A stretch of 22,869 bases of DNA from JAAYGT01 sp050252075 (GTDB lineage: Bacteria; Pseudomonadota; Gammaproteobacteria; Burkholderiales; Burkholderiaceae_B): positions 1 to 22,869 of the forward strand of contig JBFWLP010000053.1 in the NCBI GenBank assembly GCA_050252075.1, in the 5' to 3' direction. The notes below the pieces were generated by a model. The model did not search any database. It saw nothing but the letters and a program-made list of their open reading frames with translations, and was not told the DNA's origin. Both the position numbers and the translations under genes were made by a program. Shown piece by piece: positions 14,884 through 22,407 of this stretch. Each line of letters starts with the position of its first letter. Positions within the stretch are counted from its first letter, which is position 1.

Positions 14884-15037
14884 ACACCCATTTCGTCGTT
14901 ATTGGGGTTGTCACCCCTGCCCAAGGGCTAAAACTTACCCGCAGACGCCCGGCGAAACAAGCCTTTTACGACTTTTTGATCAATGCCGGCGCCGGCTGCC
15001 GCTAAAATCACAAGCTTTGCCGTTTGCCGGAGCACGC
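14884..15037. other. Divergent intergenic region between the permease and SapC-like genes
   Basis: This short gap holds a GGGGT-TGTC-ACCCC hairpin (14904-14917) that would lie in the permease leader, a perfect 12-base palindrome GCCGGCGCCGGC (14985-14996), and a TAAAAT hexamer (15003-15008) that could be a -10 for the plus-strand gene. No convincing -35 at normal spacing was found for it (TTGATC at 14976 is 21 bases away). CGGAG (15029-15033) is the ribosome site for the GTG at 15038. Confidence 0.35.
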
Positions 15038-16372
15038 GTGTCACCGCACTTACAGAAACGATTGGCCCAACGGGGATCAACCGGATACGCCGGATTGTTG
15101 CCCGGCGAGCCGCGTGTTACCCAGTCGCACCAGGCCCAGGCACTGACTGAACGTTACCTGTTGCCGCATCTGCCCGCCCTGGAGGTATTTTTCCTGCACG
15201 TACGGCACAGCGTCGACGACTCGCTTCGCACCACCCAGCCTGTCAAACTGGGCAAACCGTACCCGCTTGGCCAATGCCTGGAAATCAGCCTGGCGGTTGA
15301 GAAAGCACTGAAAACGCTCGACCCGGCTGCCTTGCCCGATAACGCCGTTGCCGGCTACCGCGCACTGGCCGCCTTCTTCAATGCCGGGGGCACCATGCGC
15401 CGTGTGTGGGGTGATCTGCGGGGCAAATTCTTCCAGAATGCGTTTGCAGTGGGCACACTGTATGTGGATGTGTCCAACGATACGGTAACCCCCACGAAAC
15501 CCAAGGTGGAGATTTTGCCGTTTGAAGAAAGCGGCATGTCGCCCATACAGGACTACGCTCATTTTGCGCAGATTGCCGGTATTTACTGGCAAAGCCGCTG
15601 CATTCCCAATCATGTACTGCCTGATCTGGCACCCTATTGCCCGCTTTTCACCATCAGCCCGCAGGGCGTCGTGCAGCTGCAATCGCCCGCCAACTATCTG
15701 GTCAGCCTGAATCTGACGCAGCAGTTTCAGCCCGCACAGGCGTATCTGGACCAGCCGCCCATGGCCCAGGATATTCACGCCTTTGTGGCGTCAATGATCG
15801 GCACTCCTGGTCTTGCCGCAGCCACCCCCGATCCCGACGCAGGACGGTTAGCCGCACTGACACGCTGCCGCCAGTACCGCGAAAAGCGCTGGCATCAGCA
15901 ACTGGAACGGCGCGACTCCGTGTTTCAGGAAGTTGCAAAAATCAATCGCGCCTTGCGCCGTGTGCGGCTGAGCGACGCGGGCTCGTTCTTTCAGGCCGTT
16001 ACCGGGCTACCCGTGGTACTGGGCCAAACCAAGGCCTCGGTGCAGGCGATTGCCCTGCACCCGCTCGACCCTGCGGGCTCACCCGGCAAGCCGGTGCGCC
16101 GCTGGGTAGCCTTGCGCCCTGTTACGCTGGGCGTTCCCGACACGGCCGCCCAGCGCGTCTTTCAGGCCCTGCATCAGTCGGGGGTGCTGAGCCCCTTTAC
16201 GCCGGGCGCGCCACACACCCTGGTGAACCCGGCAGGCTGGCCGCTGTACTGCGTGAACGAAAAGCGGCTGCACCGGATGCCCGCCGCCGAACTGGCGCGG
16301 CTGCATCGAGCGTCGGCGCTGCCGGTGGCCTATGCCCAATTGCTGTCATTGCAGCATTTACACCACCTGTAA
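15038..16372 (+). CDS. 444-aa protein with SapC-like C-terminal domain and unrecognised N-terminal domain
   Basis: The start is GTG at 15038, 5 nt after CGGAG; the frame is open much further upstream but runs there through the permease gene on the other strand. The last 70 or so residues match the SapC-family protein at 2516-3298: AQRVFQALHQSGVLSPFTP parallels TQRVCAALQQHNLIQPWPV, and LYCVNEKRLHRM...ALPVAYAQLLSLQHL parallels LFRIDEAALNAL...ALPIAYCQLLSMQHL. I do not recognise the first 370 residues. They lack a signal peptide or membrane span and are mixed alpha/beta, with segments such as EVFFLHVRHSVDDSLR and GTLYVDVSNDTVTPTKPK. The gene ends inside the 3' end of the methyltransferase (15-bp tail-to-tail overlap). 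A role in handling exported surface proteins is inferred from the shared domain only. Confidence 0.8.
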   Translation: MSPHLQKRLAQRGSTGYAGLLPGEPRVTQSHQAQALTERYLLPHLPALEVFFLHVRHSVDDSLRTTQPVKLGKPYPLGQCLEISLAVEKALKTLDPAALPDNAVAGYRALAAFFNAGGTMRRVWGDLRGKFFQNAFAVGTLYVDVSNDTVTPTKPKVEILPFEESGMSPIQDYAHFAQIAGIYWQSRCIPNHVLPDLAPYCPLFTISPQGVVQLQSPANYLVSLNLTQQFQPAQAYLDQPPMAQDIHAFVASMIGTPGLAAATPDPDAGRLAALTRCRQYREKRWHQQLERRDSVFQEVAKINRALRRVRLSDAGSFFQAVTGLPVVLGQTKASVQAIALHPLDPAGSPGKPVRRWVALRPVTLGVPDTAAQRVFQALHQSGVLSPFTPGAPHTLVNPAGWPLYCVNEKRLHRMPAAELARLHRASALPVAYAQLLSLQHLHHL

Positions 16373-17893
16373 GGCTTTGAGCACCGGTAATTGCTGGGCG
16401 GCGAACACCTGGGCCTGCGCCGTCAGCTCGGCCACGTTCTCGTCGTCGGTTTCCAGTGTTTTGCCTTCTTTGATCAGCTTCTGCTGCTGCAGCTTCAGCA
16501 ACTGCCACACGAACTGCGCCCACTCGACAGGCTGCTTCTTGCCTTGCGCCAGCGCCAGTAAAAACAATTGCTGGAAACGGCTGACATTCACACCGCCGCC
16601 GGTCACCGGGCTGGCCAGATACGCCACGTCGCTGCTGGAACGGGCCTTTTGCAGCAAATGGGTATTGAGCTTGTCGGTTTGCTTGCGATTGCGCGACACC
16701 AGACCGTCGTCTTGTGCACCTGCCAGATGCCCCGCCCCGGCCAGCACCTGAACCGCCTGCAGTACCTGGGAAAACTGTATGCCTTTGTCGGCAACCCGCT
16801 GTTCCAGCTGGCCCAAGGTATACACCTTGTGATCGGCCAACGCCTCAAGAATGGGCGGATACACTGTTTCGCTCAGATTCGCCTCGCCCAGAGCGCCGGT
16901 AACCTTCAGGGTCACACCGTCCTTGGGTACGGTCAATACCACGCGCAGGCGGCGCAACGCTTCGGCCTGCTCCAGCACCGTTAAACGCCTCGCCCCCTTG
17001 ACCCAATAATCTTTACGGAACTGCTGGTTCACCATGAAGTCGCGCACGCTCTGGCGGAACATGGGGTCGGGCAGTTCATTCAGCAAGGTTTGCTGCTCGG
17101 CCGTAAGGTTGATGGCGTCGATGTGATCCAGATAATTGGCCGAGCAGGCAAACTGAAGCTTGGCCGGCTCCAGCCACTGACCCATGGTGGCAAAGTGCAT
17201 GGGATGCCAGTCGCGGTTGAAATACTCATGCGCCAGATAATGGCGGTTCTGTTCTTTCAGCTTTTTCAGCCGTTCACCCACCTGCGGGTTGGCGCGGGCA
17301 TACAAGGGGTTGGTGGCCAATAGCGTGTCGGCAAACTGTATGGCCTCGTCGATGCGATTCACAATGCCCCGGCCTTCCGCGCCCAAGACCATGGCGTGCT
17401 CGGTCATCAGATGGCGCATGGGCGCGAAGGCCGCCCAGCCGGGCAGGGTGTTGTAGCTGATATACACCACCCCGCCCACCGCCAGCCGGCGACGCATGAA
17501 ATCCACCAGCACGGCACGGTTCTCGTCGGAAATCCAGCTCCAGATGCCGTGCAGGCCGATGTAGTCGAACTGGGGAAGGTTGGGATTGGTGCAGAAGTCG
17601 GCAAAGGCATCGTCGAACACTTCGGCACTGGCCCCCGATACGGCGGCCAGCTCGCGGGCAAAGCCGGCCTGGGCCGGATTGAAGTCGGTACCATGCCAGG
17701 CAGCGGACCCGGCAGCGGCATGCACGTTGATACTCAGGCCTTGTCCAAAGCCCAGCTCACAGGCATTGCCCACCTGCGGCGGCATCAACCCCGCGCCCAG
17801 AAACGCCAACTGAACCCTGAGCGGATTCAGTTCCGTGTAGTACCCGTACGTGTAGCCAATGTCGGCCACATAACCCGCTGTCCAATCCGTCAT
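16358..17893 (-). CDS. SAM-dependent methyltransferase with C-terminal regulatory domain, probable protein methyltransferase
   Basis: The 511-aa product has a class I methyltransferase core: motif I ACELGFGQGLSINVHAA (about 44-60), acidic Asp70 in WHGTDFNPAQ, FDYIGLHGIWSWISDENR (109-126) and VYISYNTLPGWAAF (143-156). A long helical C-terminal part resembles the 'methyltransferase regulatory domain' (PF10119). From memory, this arrangement is shared with the Rickettsia PKMT1/PKMT2 enzymes, which methylate lysines of outer-membrane protein B. The sequence alone cannot prove lysine specificity. ATG at 17893 has GAGG upstream. A strong terminator (17908-17936) separates it from the binding-protein gene, so it probably has its own weak promoter or depends on readthrough. 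Overlap with the SapC-like gene suggests a functional pair. Confidence 0.85.
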   Translation of the reverse strand: MTDWTAGYVADIGYTYGYYTELNPLRVQLAFLGAGLMPPQVGNACELGFGQGLSINVHAAAGSAAWHGTDFNPAQAGFARELAAVSGASAEVFDDAFADFCTNPNLPQFDYIGLHGIWSWISDENRAVLVDFMRRRLAVGGVVYISYNTLPGWAAFAPMRHLMTEHAMVLGAEGRGIVNRIDEAIQFADTLLATNPLYARANPQVGERLKKLKEQNRHYLAHEYFNRDWHPMHFATMGQWLEPAKLQFACSANYLDHIDAINLTAEQQTLLNELPDPMFRQSVRDFMVNQQFRKDYWVKGARRLTVLEQAEALRRLRVVLTVPKDGVTLKVTGALGEANLSETVYPPILEALADHKVYTLGQLEQRVADKGIQFSQVLQAVQVLAGAGHLAGAQDDGLVSRNRKQTDKLNTHLLQKARSSSDVAYLASPVTGGGVNVSRFQQLFLLALAQGKKQPVEWAQFVWQLLKLQQQKLIKEGKTLETDDENVAELTAQAQVFAAQQLPVLKALQVV

Positions 17894-17907
17894 CGCCCAT
17901 CCTCATG

Positions 17908-17936
17908 AAAAAGGCCGGCACCCCAGGGCGCCGGCC
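17908..17936 (-). terminator. Rho-independent terminator after the Bug-protein gene
   Basis: On the minus strand GGCCGGC and GCCGGCC form a perfect seven-base GC stem, extended by GCC/GGT (one G-U wobble) around a CTGG loop and followed at once by TTTTT. It ends the CoA-transferase/Bug operon 30 bp after the Bug stop and lies 15 bp before the methyltransferase ATG. Confidence 0.9.
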
Positions 17937-17966
17937 AACTACGGTGACCGCTATAGTAGCGTCAGT

Positions 17967-18920
17967 TCAATCCACTGTCAGCTTGGCGGCCTTCACGTTT
18001 TCACCCCAACGCTTGTACTCGGCTTCCACAAACGGACGAAACTCGGCCGTGGGCATGGTGCGCGGGATCACGCTCAGCGCCTTGTATTTTTCCTGTACCG
18101 CCGGACGCTGCACGGCCTGGATGGCGGCGTCGCTGATCTGCTTGACGCGCTCGGGCGGCGTGCCCTTAGGCATGACCAGGCCCAGCCAGGCGCTCAAACG
18201 GAAACCGGGCATACCCAGCTCGGCAATGGTGGGCGTATCGGGGAAAGCCGCCAGCCGCTCGGAGTTGGTCGTGGCCAGAAGGCGCAGTTTGCCGGCGCGA
18301 ATGTGAGTTTGCGTGACCGGCACGGTATCCAGGGCCACCTGCACCCCGCCTCCGACCAGATCGGTCATGGCGCGGGCGCTGCCGGCGTAGGGAATGTGCA
18401 CGATATCCAGGCCGGCAGTACGCTTCAGTTCCTCCATACCCAGGTGCGACAGGGTACCGTTCCCCGATGACGGGTGATTCAGTTTGCCTGGATTGGCCTT
18501 GGCGTAATCAATGAATTCCTTGTACGTTTTCGCGGGAACATCGGGATTGACGACCATGAGCAGCGGCAGATCGGCCACCATCGCCACCAGATCGAAGTCT
18601 TCCAGCGTTTTGTAGCCCACGTTCTTGTACAGATGCGGGTTCACCACCATGGACGCCAGCGCCGCCAGAACCATGGTGTCACCCGTGGGTTCCGTGCGCG
18701 CCAGCCCCGCCAGGGCAATGCTGCCGCCCTGCCCGGGCTTGTTTTCCACGATGAAGCTTTCGCCCATGATGTCCGACATTTCGTTGGCCAGCATACGGGC
18801 CACCTGATCGGTCGCCTGCCCGGGCGGAAAGCCGACAATGATCTTGTTGGTTTTTTCGCTTTGCGCATGAACGGCACCTACCGACATGGCCAGCATCAAA
18901 GAAAGTAGTAAACGTTTCAT
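17967..18920 (-). CDS. Tripartite tricarboxylate transporter (Bug/TctC family) periplasmic binding protein
   Basis: This 317-aa protein begins with a signal peptide (MKRLLLSLMLAMSVGAVHA, likely cut after AHA-like residue 19). It then shows the Bug pattern: KIIVGFPPGQATDQVARMLA, VENKPGQGGSIALAGLA, a YKNVGYKTLEDFDLV segment, HPSSGNGTLSHLGMEELK, IPYAGSARAMTDLVGG and LLATTNSERLAAFPDTPTIAE. Such proteins bind carboxylates or aromatic acids in the periplasm. Many are encoded without TctAB membrane partners, as here. AGGAG lies 7 nt before the ATG, and only 27 bp separate it from the CoA-transferase gene, so they are one operon. The ligand may be the acid that the CoA-transferase activates. Confidence 0.95.
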   Translation of the reverse strand: MKRLLLSLMLAMSVGAVHAQSEKTNKIIVGFPPGQATDQVARMLANEMSDIMGESFIVENKPGQGGSIALAGLARTEPTGDTMVLAALASMVVNPHLYKNVGYKTLEDFDLVAMVADLPLLMVVNPDVPAKTYKEFIDYAKANPGKLNHPSSGNGTLSHLGMEELKRTAGLDIVHIPYAGSARAMTDLVGGGVQVALDTVPVTQTHIRAGKLRLLATTNSERLAAFPDTPTIAELGMPGFRLSAWLGLVMPKGTPPERVKQISDAAIQAVQRPAVQEKYKALSVIPRTMPTAEFRPFVEAEYKRWGENVKAAKLTVD

Positions 18921-18947
18921 CAGTAGTCTCCTGGTACTTTGTTGTAC

Positions 18948-20156
18948 TTAAATTACGCCGCTGCGACGCATGTTTTGAACCTCTTCTTCGGTGAAACCCA
19001 GCGACGCATACACCGCGTCGTTGTCCTGGCCCAGCGCCGGTCCGGCCGAGCGTATGCCGCCGGGCGTTTTTTCGAAACGGGGCACCACACACTGCATGCG
19101 CACCGGCCCCAGCTCGGTATCGTCGACCGTGACAATGGCCTCGCGCGCCTGAAAATGCGGATCGGCAAAAACGTCGGATGCGTCGTAAATGGGCGAGAAG
19201 CCCACCTGCTGTTGCTCCAGGCGTTCCTGCAGCTCGCTGAGCGGCATGGCGGCAATACGTTCACTTACCCGCTGGTCCAGCGCATCGCGGTGACGCACCC
19301 GTGACGGGTTGTCAATAAACCGGGGGTCGGCAAGCAGCTCCTGCAGATCCAGTGCCACGCACAAGCGTTCGTAGATGCTTTGCGTTGACGCCGCAATCGA
19401 CGCCCATTTGCCGTCGCGGGTTTGATACACATTGCCCGGCGCCGCATACTGGCTGCGATTGCCTGAACCGAAACGCACGGCGCCCAGCTGGTCGTGCTCG
19501 ATGGCCAGAAAATCCAGCGTCCGCAGCATGGCTTCGGTGACCGACACATCAATTTCCTGGCCCGTCGCATCGGGATCGGACTTCAGCCGCACCAGCTCGG
19601 CCAGAATGCCCAGGGCCCCGAACAGCCCCCCGATCGAGTCGGAAATGGGATAACCCAGATGCATGGGCGAACCGCCTTCTTCGCCGCACATACGGGTGAA
19701 CCCGCTCATCGACTCAAACACCCGGGCAAAACCGGGACGATTCCGGTAAGGCCCCGTCTGCCCAAAGCCCGTCACGCGCAAAATGACCAGGCGCGGATTC
19801 AGGCCATGCATCCAGTCTTTCGTAATGCCCCATTTGTCGAGCGTGCCGGGGCGGTAGTTCTCAACCACCACATCAACGTCGGGCAGCAGGCGCGCCAGAA
19901 CGTCCCGGGCTTCCGGACGGTGCAGATCCAGCGTGATCCCTTGCTTGTTCCGGTTGGACACTTTCCACCACAACGGCACACCGTCCTTGTGCGGCGCGAG
20001 CGCCCGCAAGGCATCGCCGCGCCCGGGCATTTCCACCTTGATCACTTCGGCGCCCATATCGGCCAGCAGTGTCGAGGCGTACGGGCCGGCAATGACGGTG
20101 GACAAGTCAAGAATGCGTAACCCGCACAAGGGGCCGCTGGGAGGCTTTGCAGACAA
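18948..20156 (-). CDS. CaiB/BaiF-type class III CoA-transferase
   Basis: The 402-aa product carries family III CoA-transferase motifs: LRILDLSTVIAGPYASTLLA, DMGAEVIKVE, NRNKQGITLDL, DVVVENYRPGTLDKWG and VTGFGQTGPY. Asp173 in GYPISDSIGG matches the catalytic aspartate (Asp169 in formyl-CoA transferase). The enzyme would move CoA between an acyl-CoA and a free carboxylic acid. I choose the TTG at 20156 because AAGGA lies 7 nt upstream and the product starts just before the conserved region. The open frame extends to 20423, but the added residues are unlike the family and overlap the divergent regulator. It heads an operon with the Bug protein; the LysR gene opposite is its likely regulator. Confidence 0.92.
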   Translation of the reverse strand: MSAKPPSGPLCGLRILDLSTVIAGPYASTLLADMGAEVIKVEMPGRGDALRALAPHKDGVPLWWKVSNRNKQGITLDLHRPEARDVLARLLPDVDVVVENYRPGTLDKWGITKDWMHGLNPRLVILRVTGFGQTGPYRNRPGFARVFESMSGFTRMCGEEGGSPMHLGYPISDSIGGLFGALGILAELVRLKSDPDATGQEIDVSVTEAMLRTLDFLAIEHDQLGAVRFGSGNRSQYAAPGNVYQTRDGKWASIAASTQSIYERLCVALDLQELLADPRFIDNPSRVRHRDALDQRVSERIAAMPLSELQERLEQQQVGFSPIYDASDVFADPHFQAREAIVTVDDTELGPVRMQCVVPRFEKTPGGIRSAGPALGQDNDAVYASLGFTEEEVQNMRRSGVI

Positions 20157-20241
20157 GGTGATGTCCTTGAAAAAGAGAATGAATGGGCACCATTCTAGGG
20201 GGATGCCGTAGTTGCGAACTGCCCATAGCCGGAAACCAGAT

Positions 20242-20261
20242 ATGCATAAGATACAATTCAT
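20242..20261. promoter_or_regulatory. Candidate LysR operator between divergent genes
   Basis: ATGCAT and ATTCAT flank an 8-base spacer as an imperfect dyad, containing a T-N11-A core as LysR-family sites do. It overlaps TACAAT (20252-20257), a possible -10 for the regulator gene, which would fit autorepression. It lies in the 156-bp gap between the CoA-transferase and LysR genes, 86 bases from the former and 52 from the latter. Confidence 0.4.
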
Positions 20262-20312
20262 AATGAAGCCGGTTTCGTTCCCGGCCACCCTCTGCCACAC
20301 CAGGAAAACACC

Positions 20313-21236
20313 TTGGCCCAACCGCACAAACTGCCCGTCGATCTTCCCGGCATGCGCGCCGCCATCATGGTCGCCAGCCATGGCAGTTTTCTGCGGGCAT
20401 CGGTTTCCATGGGCATCTCGCAATCACAGCTCAGCCGCCAAGTGGCGAAGCTGGAAACCTATGTCGGCCGGAAGATTTTTCACCGCCACGGCCGGGGGGT
20501 CGTATTGACCGATTTCGGACGCCGCATCCTGCCGCGCATACAAGGGCTGCTGTCCGAACTGCAGGCCTTCGATCAGCTGGTCCGCGACGCCCGCGAACGT
20601 ATTTCGGGCGATGTGACAGTGGGTGCCGTGCCGGTCATCTCGCGCCGGCTCACGTCCAGTCTGGTGCGGCGCCTGCAGGCCGCGTACCCTGATATTAAAT
20701 TACGCATTCTGGAAGGCTACAGCGGGCAAATTGAAGAGTGGCTGGCAGCCGGACGTGTGGATATCGGGGTGTTCAATCATTACGGAGCCAGCAAGGTCAG
20801 CCATGCCGACAAGCTGATGCGCCGCGATGTTGCCGTGATCGGCCCACCGAACCACCCGCTGATGCGGCGCAAGGACATTGGCTTTGACAGCTTGCGCCGC
20901 ATTGCGATTGCCATGCCGCCGCACCCGAACAGTCTGGCAGAGCATATCGCCCTGATCGCGCGTGAACGGCATGTGCCCCTGAACATCGCCCTGGAAGCCG
21001 GTACGGCATCGCTGATCCAGGAGGCGATGCTGGCGTCGGGGCTGGTCACCCTGGCCCCCGCCGACACCTATGCGCAGGCCATACGGGAAAACCGCCTGGC
21101 TGCGCGACGCCTGCGCTCCCCGGTGATCGAGCAAACCACATGGATCGCCACCACCACGCAGCACGCGCTGTCGTCGGCGGTGCGCACGGTGGAAGCGTTG
21201 ATCAAAGAGATTCTGCGCGACGCCGAGGTTGCCTGA
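20313..21236 (+). CDS. LysR-family transcriptional regulator
   Basis: The 307-aa product has an N-terminal winged helix-turn-helix (about 14-70: AIMVASHGSFLRASVSMGIS, QSQLSRQVAKLETYVGRKIF, HRHGRGVVLTDFGRRILP) and a substrate-binding-like effector domain (SGDVTVGAVPVISRRLTSSL onward). Start is TTG at 20313, with AGGA 7 nt upstream. It is divergent from the CoA-transferase/Bug operon and most likely controls it, with a carboxylic acid or its CoA ester as effector. Its 3' end overlaps the convergent MFS gene by 35 bp, so the two transcripts are antisense there. Confidence 0.94.
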   Translation: MAQPHKLPVDLPGMRAAIMVASHGSFLRASVSMGISQSQLSRQVAKLETYVGRKIFHRHGRGVVLTDFGRRILPRIQGLLSELQAFDQLVRDARERISGDVTVGAVPVISRRLTSSLVRRLQAAYPDIKLRILEGYSGQIEEWLAAGRVDIGVFNHYGASKVSHADKLMRRDVAVIGPPNHPLMRRKDIGFDSLRRIAIAMPPHPNSLAEHIALIARERHVPLNIALEAGTASLIQEAMLASGLVTLAPADTYAQAIRENRLAARRLRSPVIEQTTWIATTTQHALSSAVRTVEALIKEILRDAEVA

Positions 21237-22392
21237 CGCTGGGTACAAACAGCCACCATCCGGACACCACCAGCAACATGGCCATCACAATGGCACTGCG
21301 CTGATCGTTCAGCACATCAATGGCCAGCCCCGCCAAAGGCGGCAGCACCAGCAACGCGATAAAGAAGATCAGAAAAATCGCCGGGTAGAACAGTGTGTGA
21401 TCGCTTCGCCCCACTTTGGACAGCATGGGGCCGGTGGGCAGGCCGCCGCAGATTCCTGCGGCCACGTACCACAGCACCTTGGCGTCGAACAGATACGAGG
21501 CCCCGATGCACAGTGCGCCCCCCACGCAGCCAAACGCCACCAGGGCATGTGCCGTGGCTCGGCTGCGGCCCGCCAGCAAGCCGCCCAGCGGCACGGAAAC
21601 AACGAACAACCACATGGGCAGGCTGGCAATGCTGGATGCCGCACTGGCCGAATAACCCTGTGAGGTCAGCAACGGCGTACTGAAACTGACAAAAATAATG
21701 AAACCAATGTTGTAGAGCGCAAAGGTCAGGCCGGGCAACCAGCAGACGGCCAGCGCCTGCCGCCACCCTTGCAGCACCACACGCAACGAAGGCTGGGCGC
21801 GGCGCGGTGCGGATGCTTCACCGCCGGCGACAAACAAGGACTTGGACACCAGCACCAGACACAAGGCAATCAGACACAAGGCAACCGGCACATAGGCGGC
21901 GGCACGCGTCAGGCCGGCGCTGACCAGCACGCCGATCACGATCAGCGAGATGGCGTTGCCGAAGGGCCAACTGGTGGCGACGAACCCCATTCGTCCGGGC
22001 TGCTCGCCGGCACGACAGTACTTGGCCGCGAAATCGATGGTCGCAATATACACAATGCAGCCGCCGATGCCTGCCAGCAGGCGGGCCGCATAAGCCGGGA
22101 TATCGGCGTGCGCCTGCACTAGAAGGACATGGCCCAGGGCCATGAGCGCCAGGGCCAGCACCAATGTGTTGCGATCGCCCAGCTTTCGGGTAAGCAGGGG
22201 CAGCACGATCGCCATGACGGCCCCCGGCGCCATATACAGCCCCAGCAGCAAGCCAAACCCCGTGGCGCCAATGCCCAGCCGTTGCGCCAGGAATTCAACC
22301 AGGGGGGTCAGGCTCTGAAACTGGAACGATACGCAGGTTCTGCTGACGGTAAATACCGTCAGCAAGAGCAACGCCTGACGTTGATTCAGCAT
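21202..22392 (-). CDS. Major facilitator superfamily transporter
   Basis: This 396-aa protein has about 12 predicted membrane helices in two halves, with the loop signature LLTRKLGDRNTL between helices 2 and 3 and a basic central loop (GGEASAPRRAQPSLRVVLQG). It is probably a proton-coupled importer or exporter of a small organic acid or drug; the substrate is not readable. It follows the enoyl-CoA hydratase by 15 bp on the same strand, so they are likely co-transcribed. No Shine-Dalgarno sequence precedes the ATG at 22392; a 12-base palindrome sits there instead, so expression may rely on coupling to the upstream gene. Confidence 0.92.
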   Translation of the reverse strand: MLNQRQALLLLTVFTVSRTCVSFQFQSLTPLVEFLAQRLGIGATGFGLLLGLYMAPGAVMAIVLPLLTRKLGDRNTLVLALALMALGHVLLVQAHADIPAYAARLLAGIGGCIVYIATIDFAAKYCRAGEQPGRMGFVATSWPFGNAISLIVIGVLVSAGLTRAAAYVPVALCLIALCLVLVSKSLFVAGGEASAPRRAQPSLRVVLQGWRQALAVCWLPGLTFALYNIGFIIFVSFSTPLLTSQGYSASAASSIASLPMWLFVVSVPLGGLLAGRSRATAHALVAFGCVGGALCIGASYLFDAKVLWYVAAGICGGLPTGPMLSKVGRSDHTLFYPAIFLIFFIALLVLPPLAGLAIDVLNDQRSAIVMAMLLVVSGWWLFVPSVRQPRRRAESL

Positions 22393-22404
22393 GCCGTATA
22401 CGGC
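22393..22404. repeat. Perfect palindrome at the MFS start
   Basis: GCCGTATACGGC is fully self-complementary, touches the MFS ATG and fills most of the 15-bp gap after the hydratase stop. It takes the place where a ribosome site is expected. It may be chance or may bind a dimeric regulator. Confidence 0.35.
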
Positions 22405-22407
22405 AGC

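Noticed and set aside
14717..15037. Upstream extension of the 444-aa protein to 14717
   Set aside because: It would run through the permease coding region on the opposite strand and adds low-complexity sequence. GTG at 15038 has a proper ribosome site.
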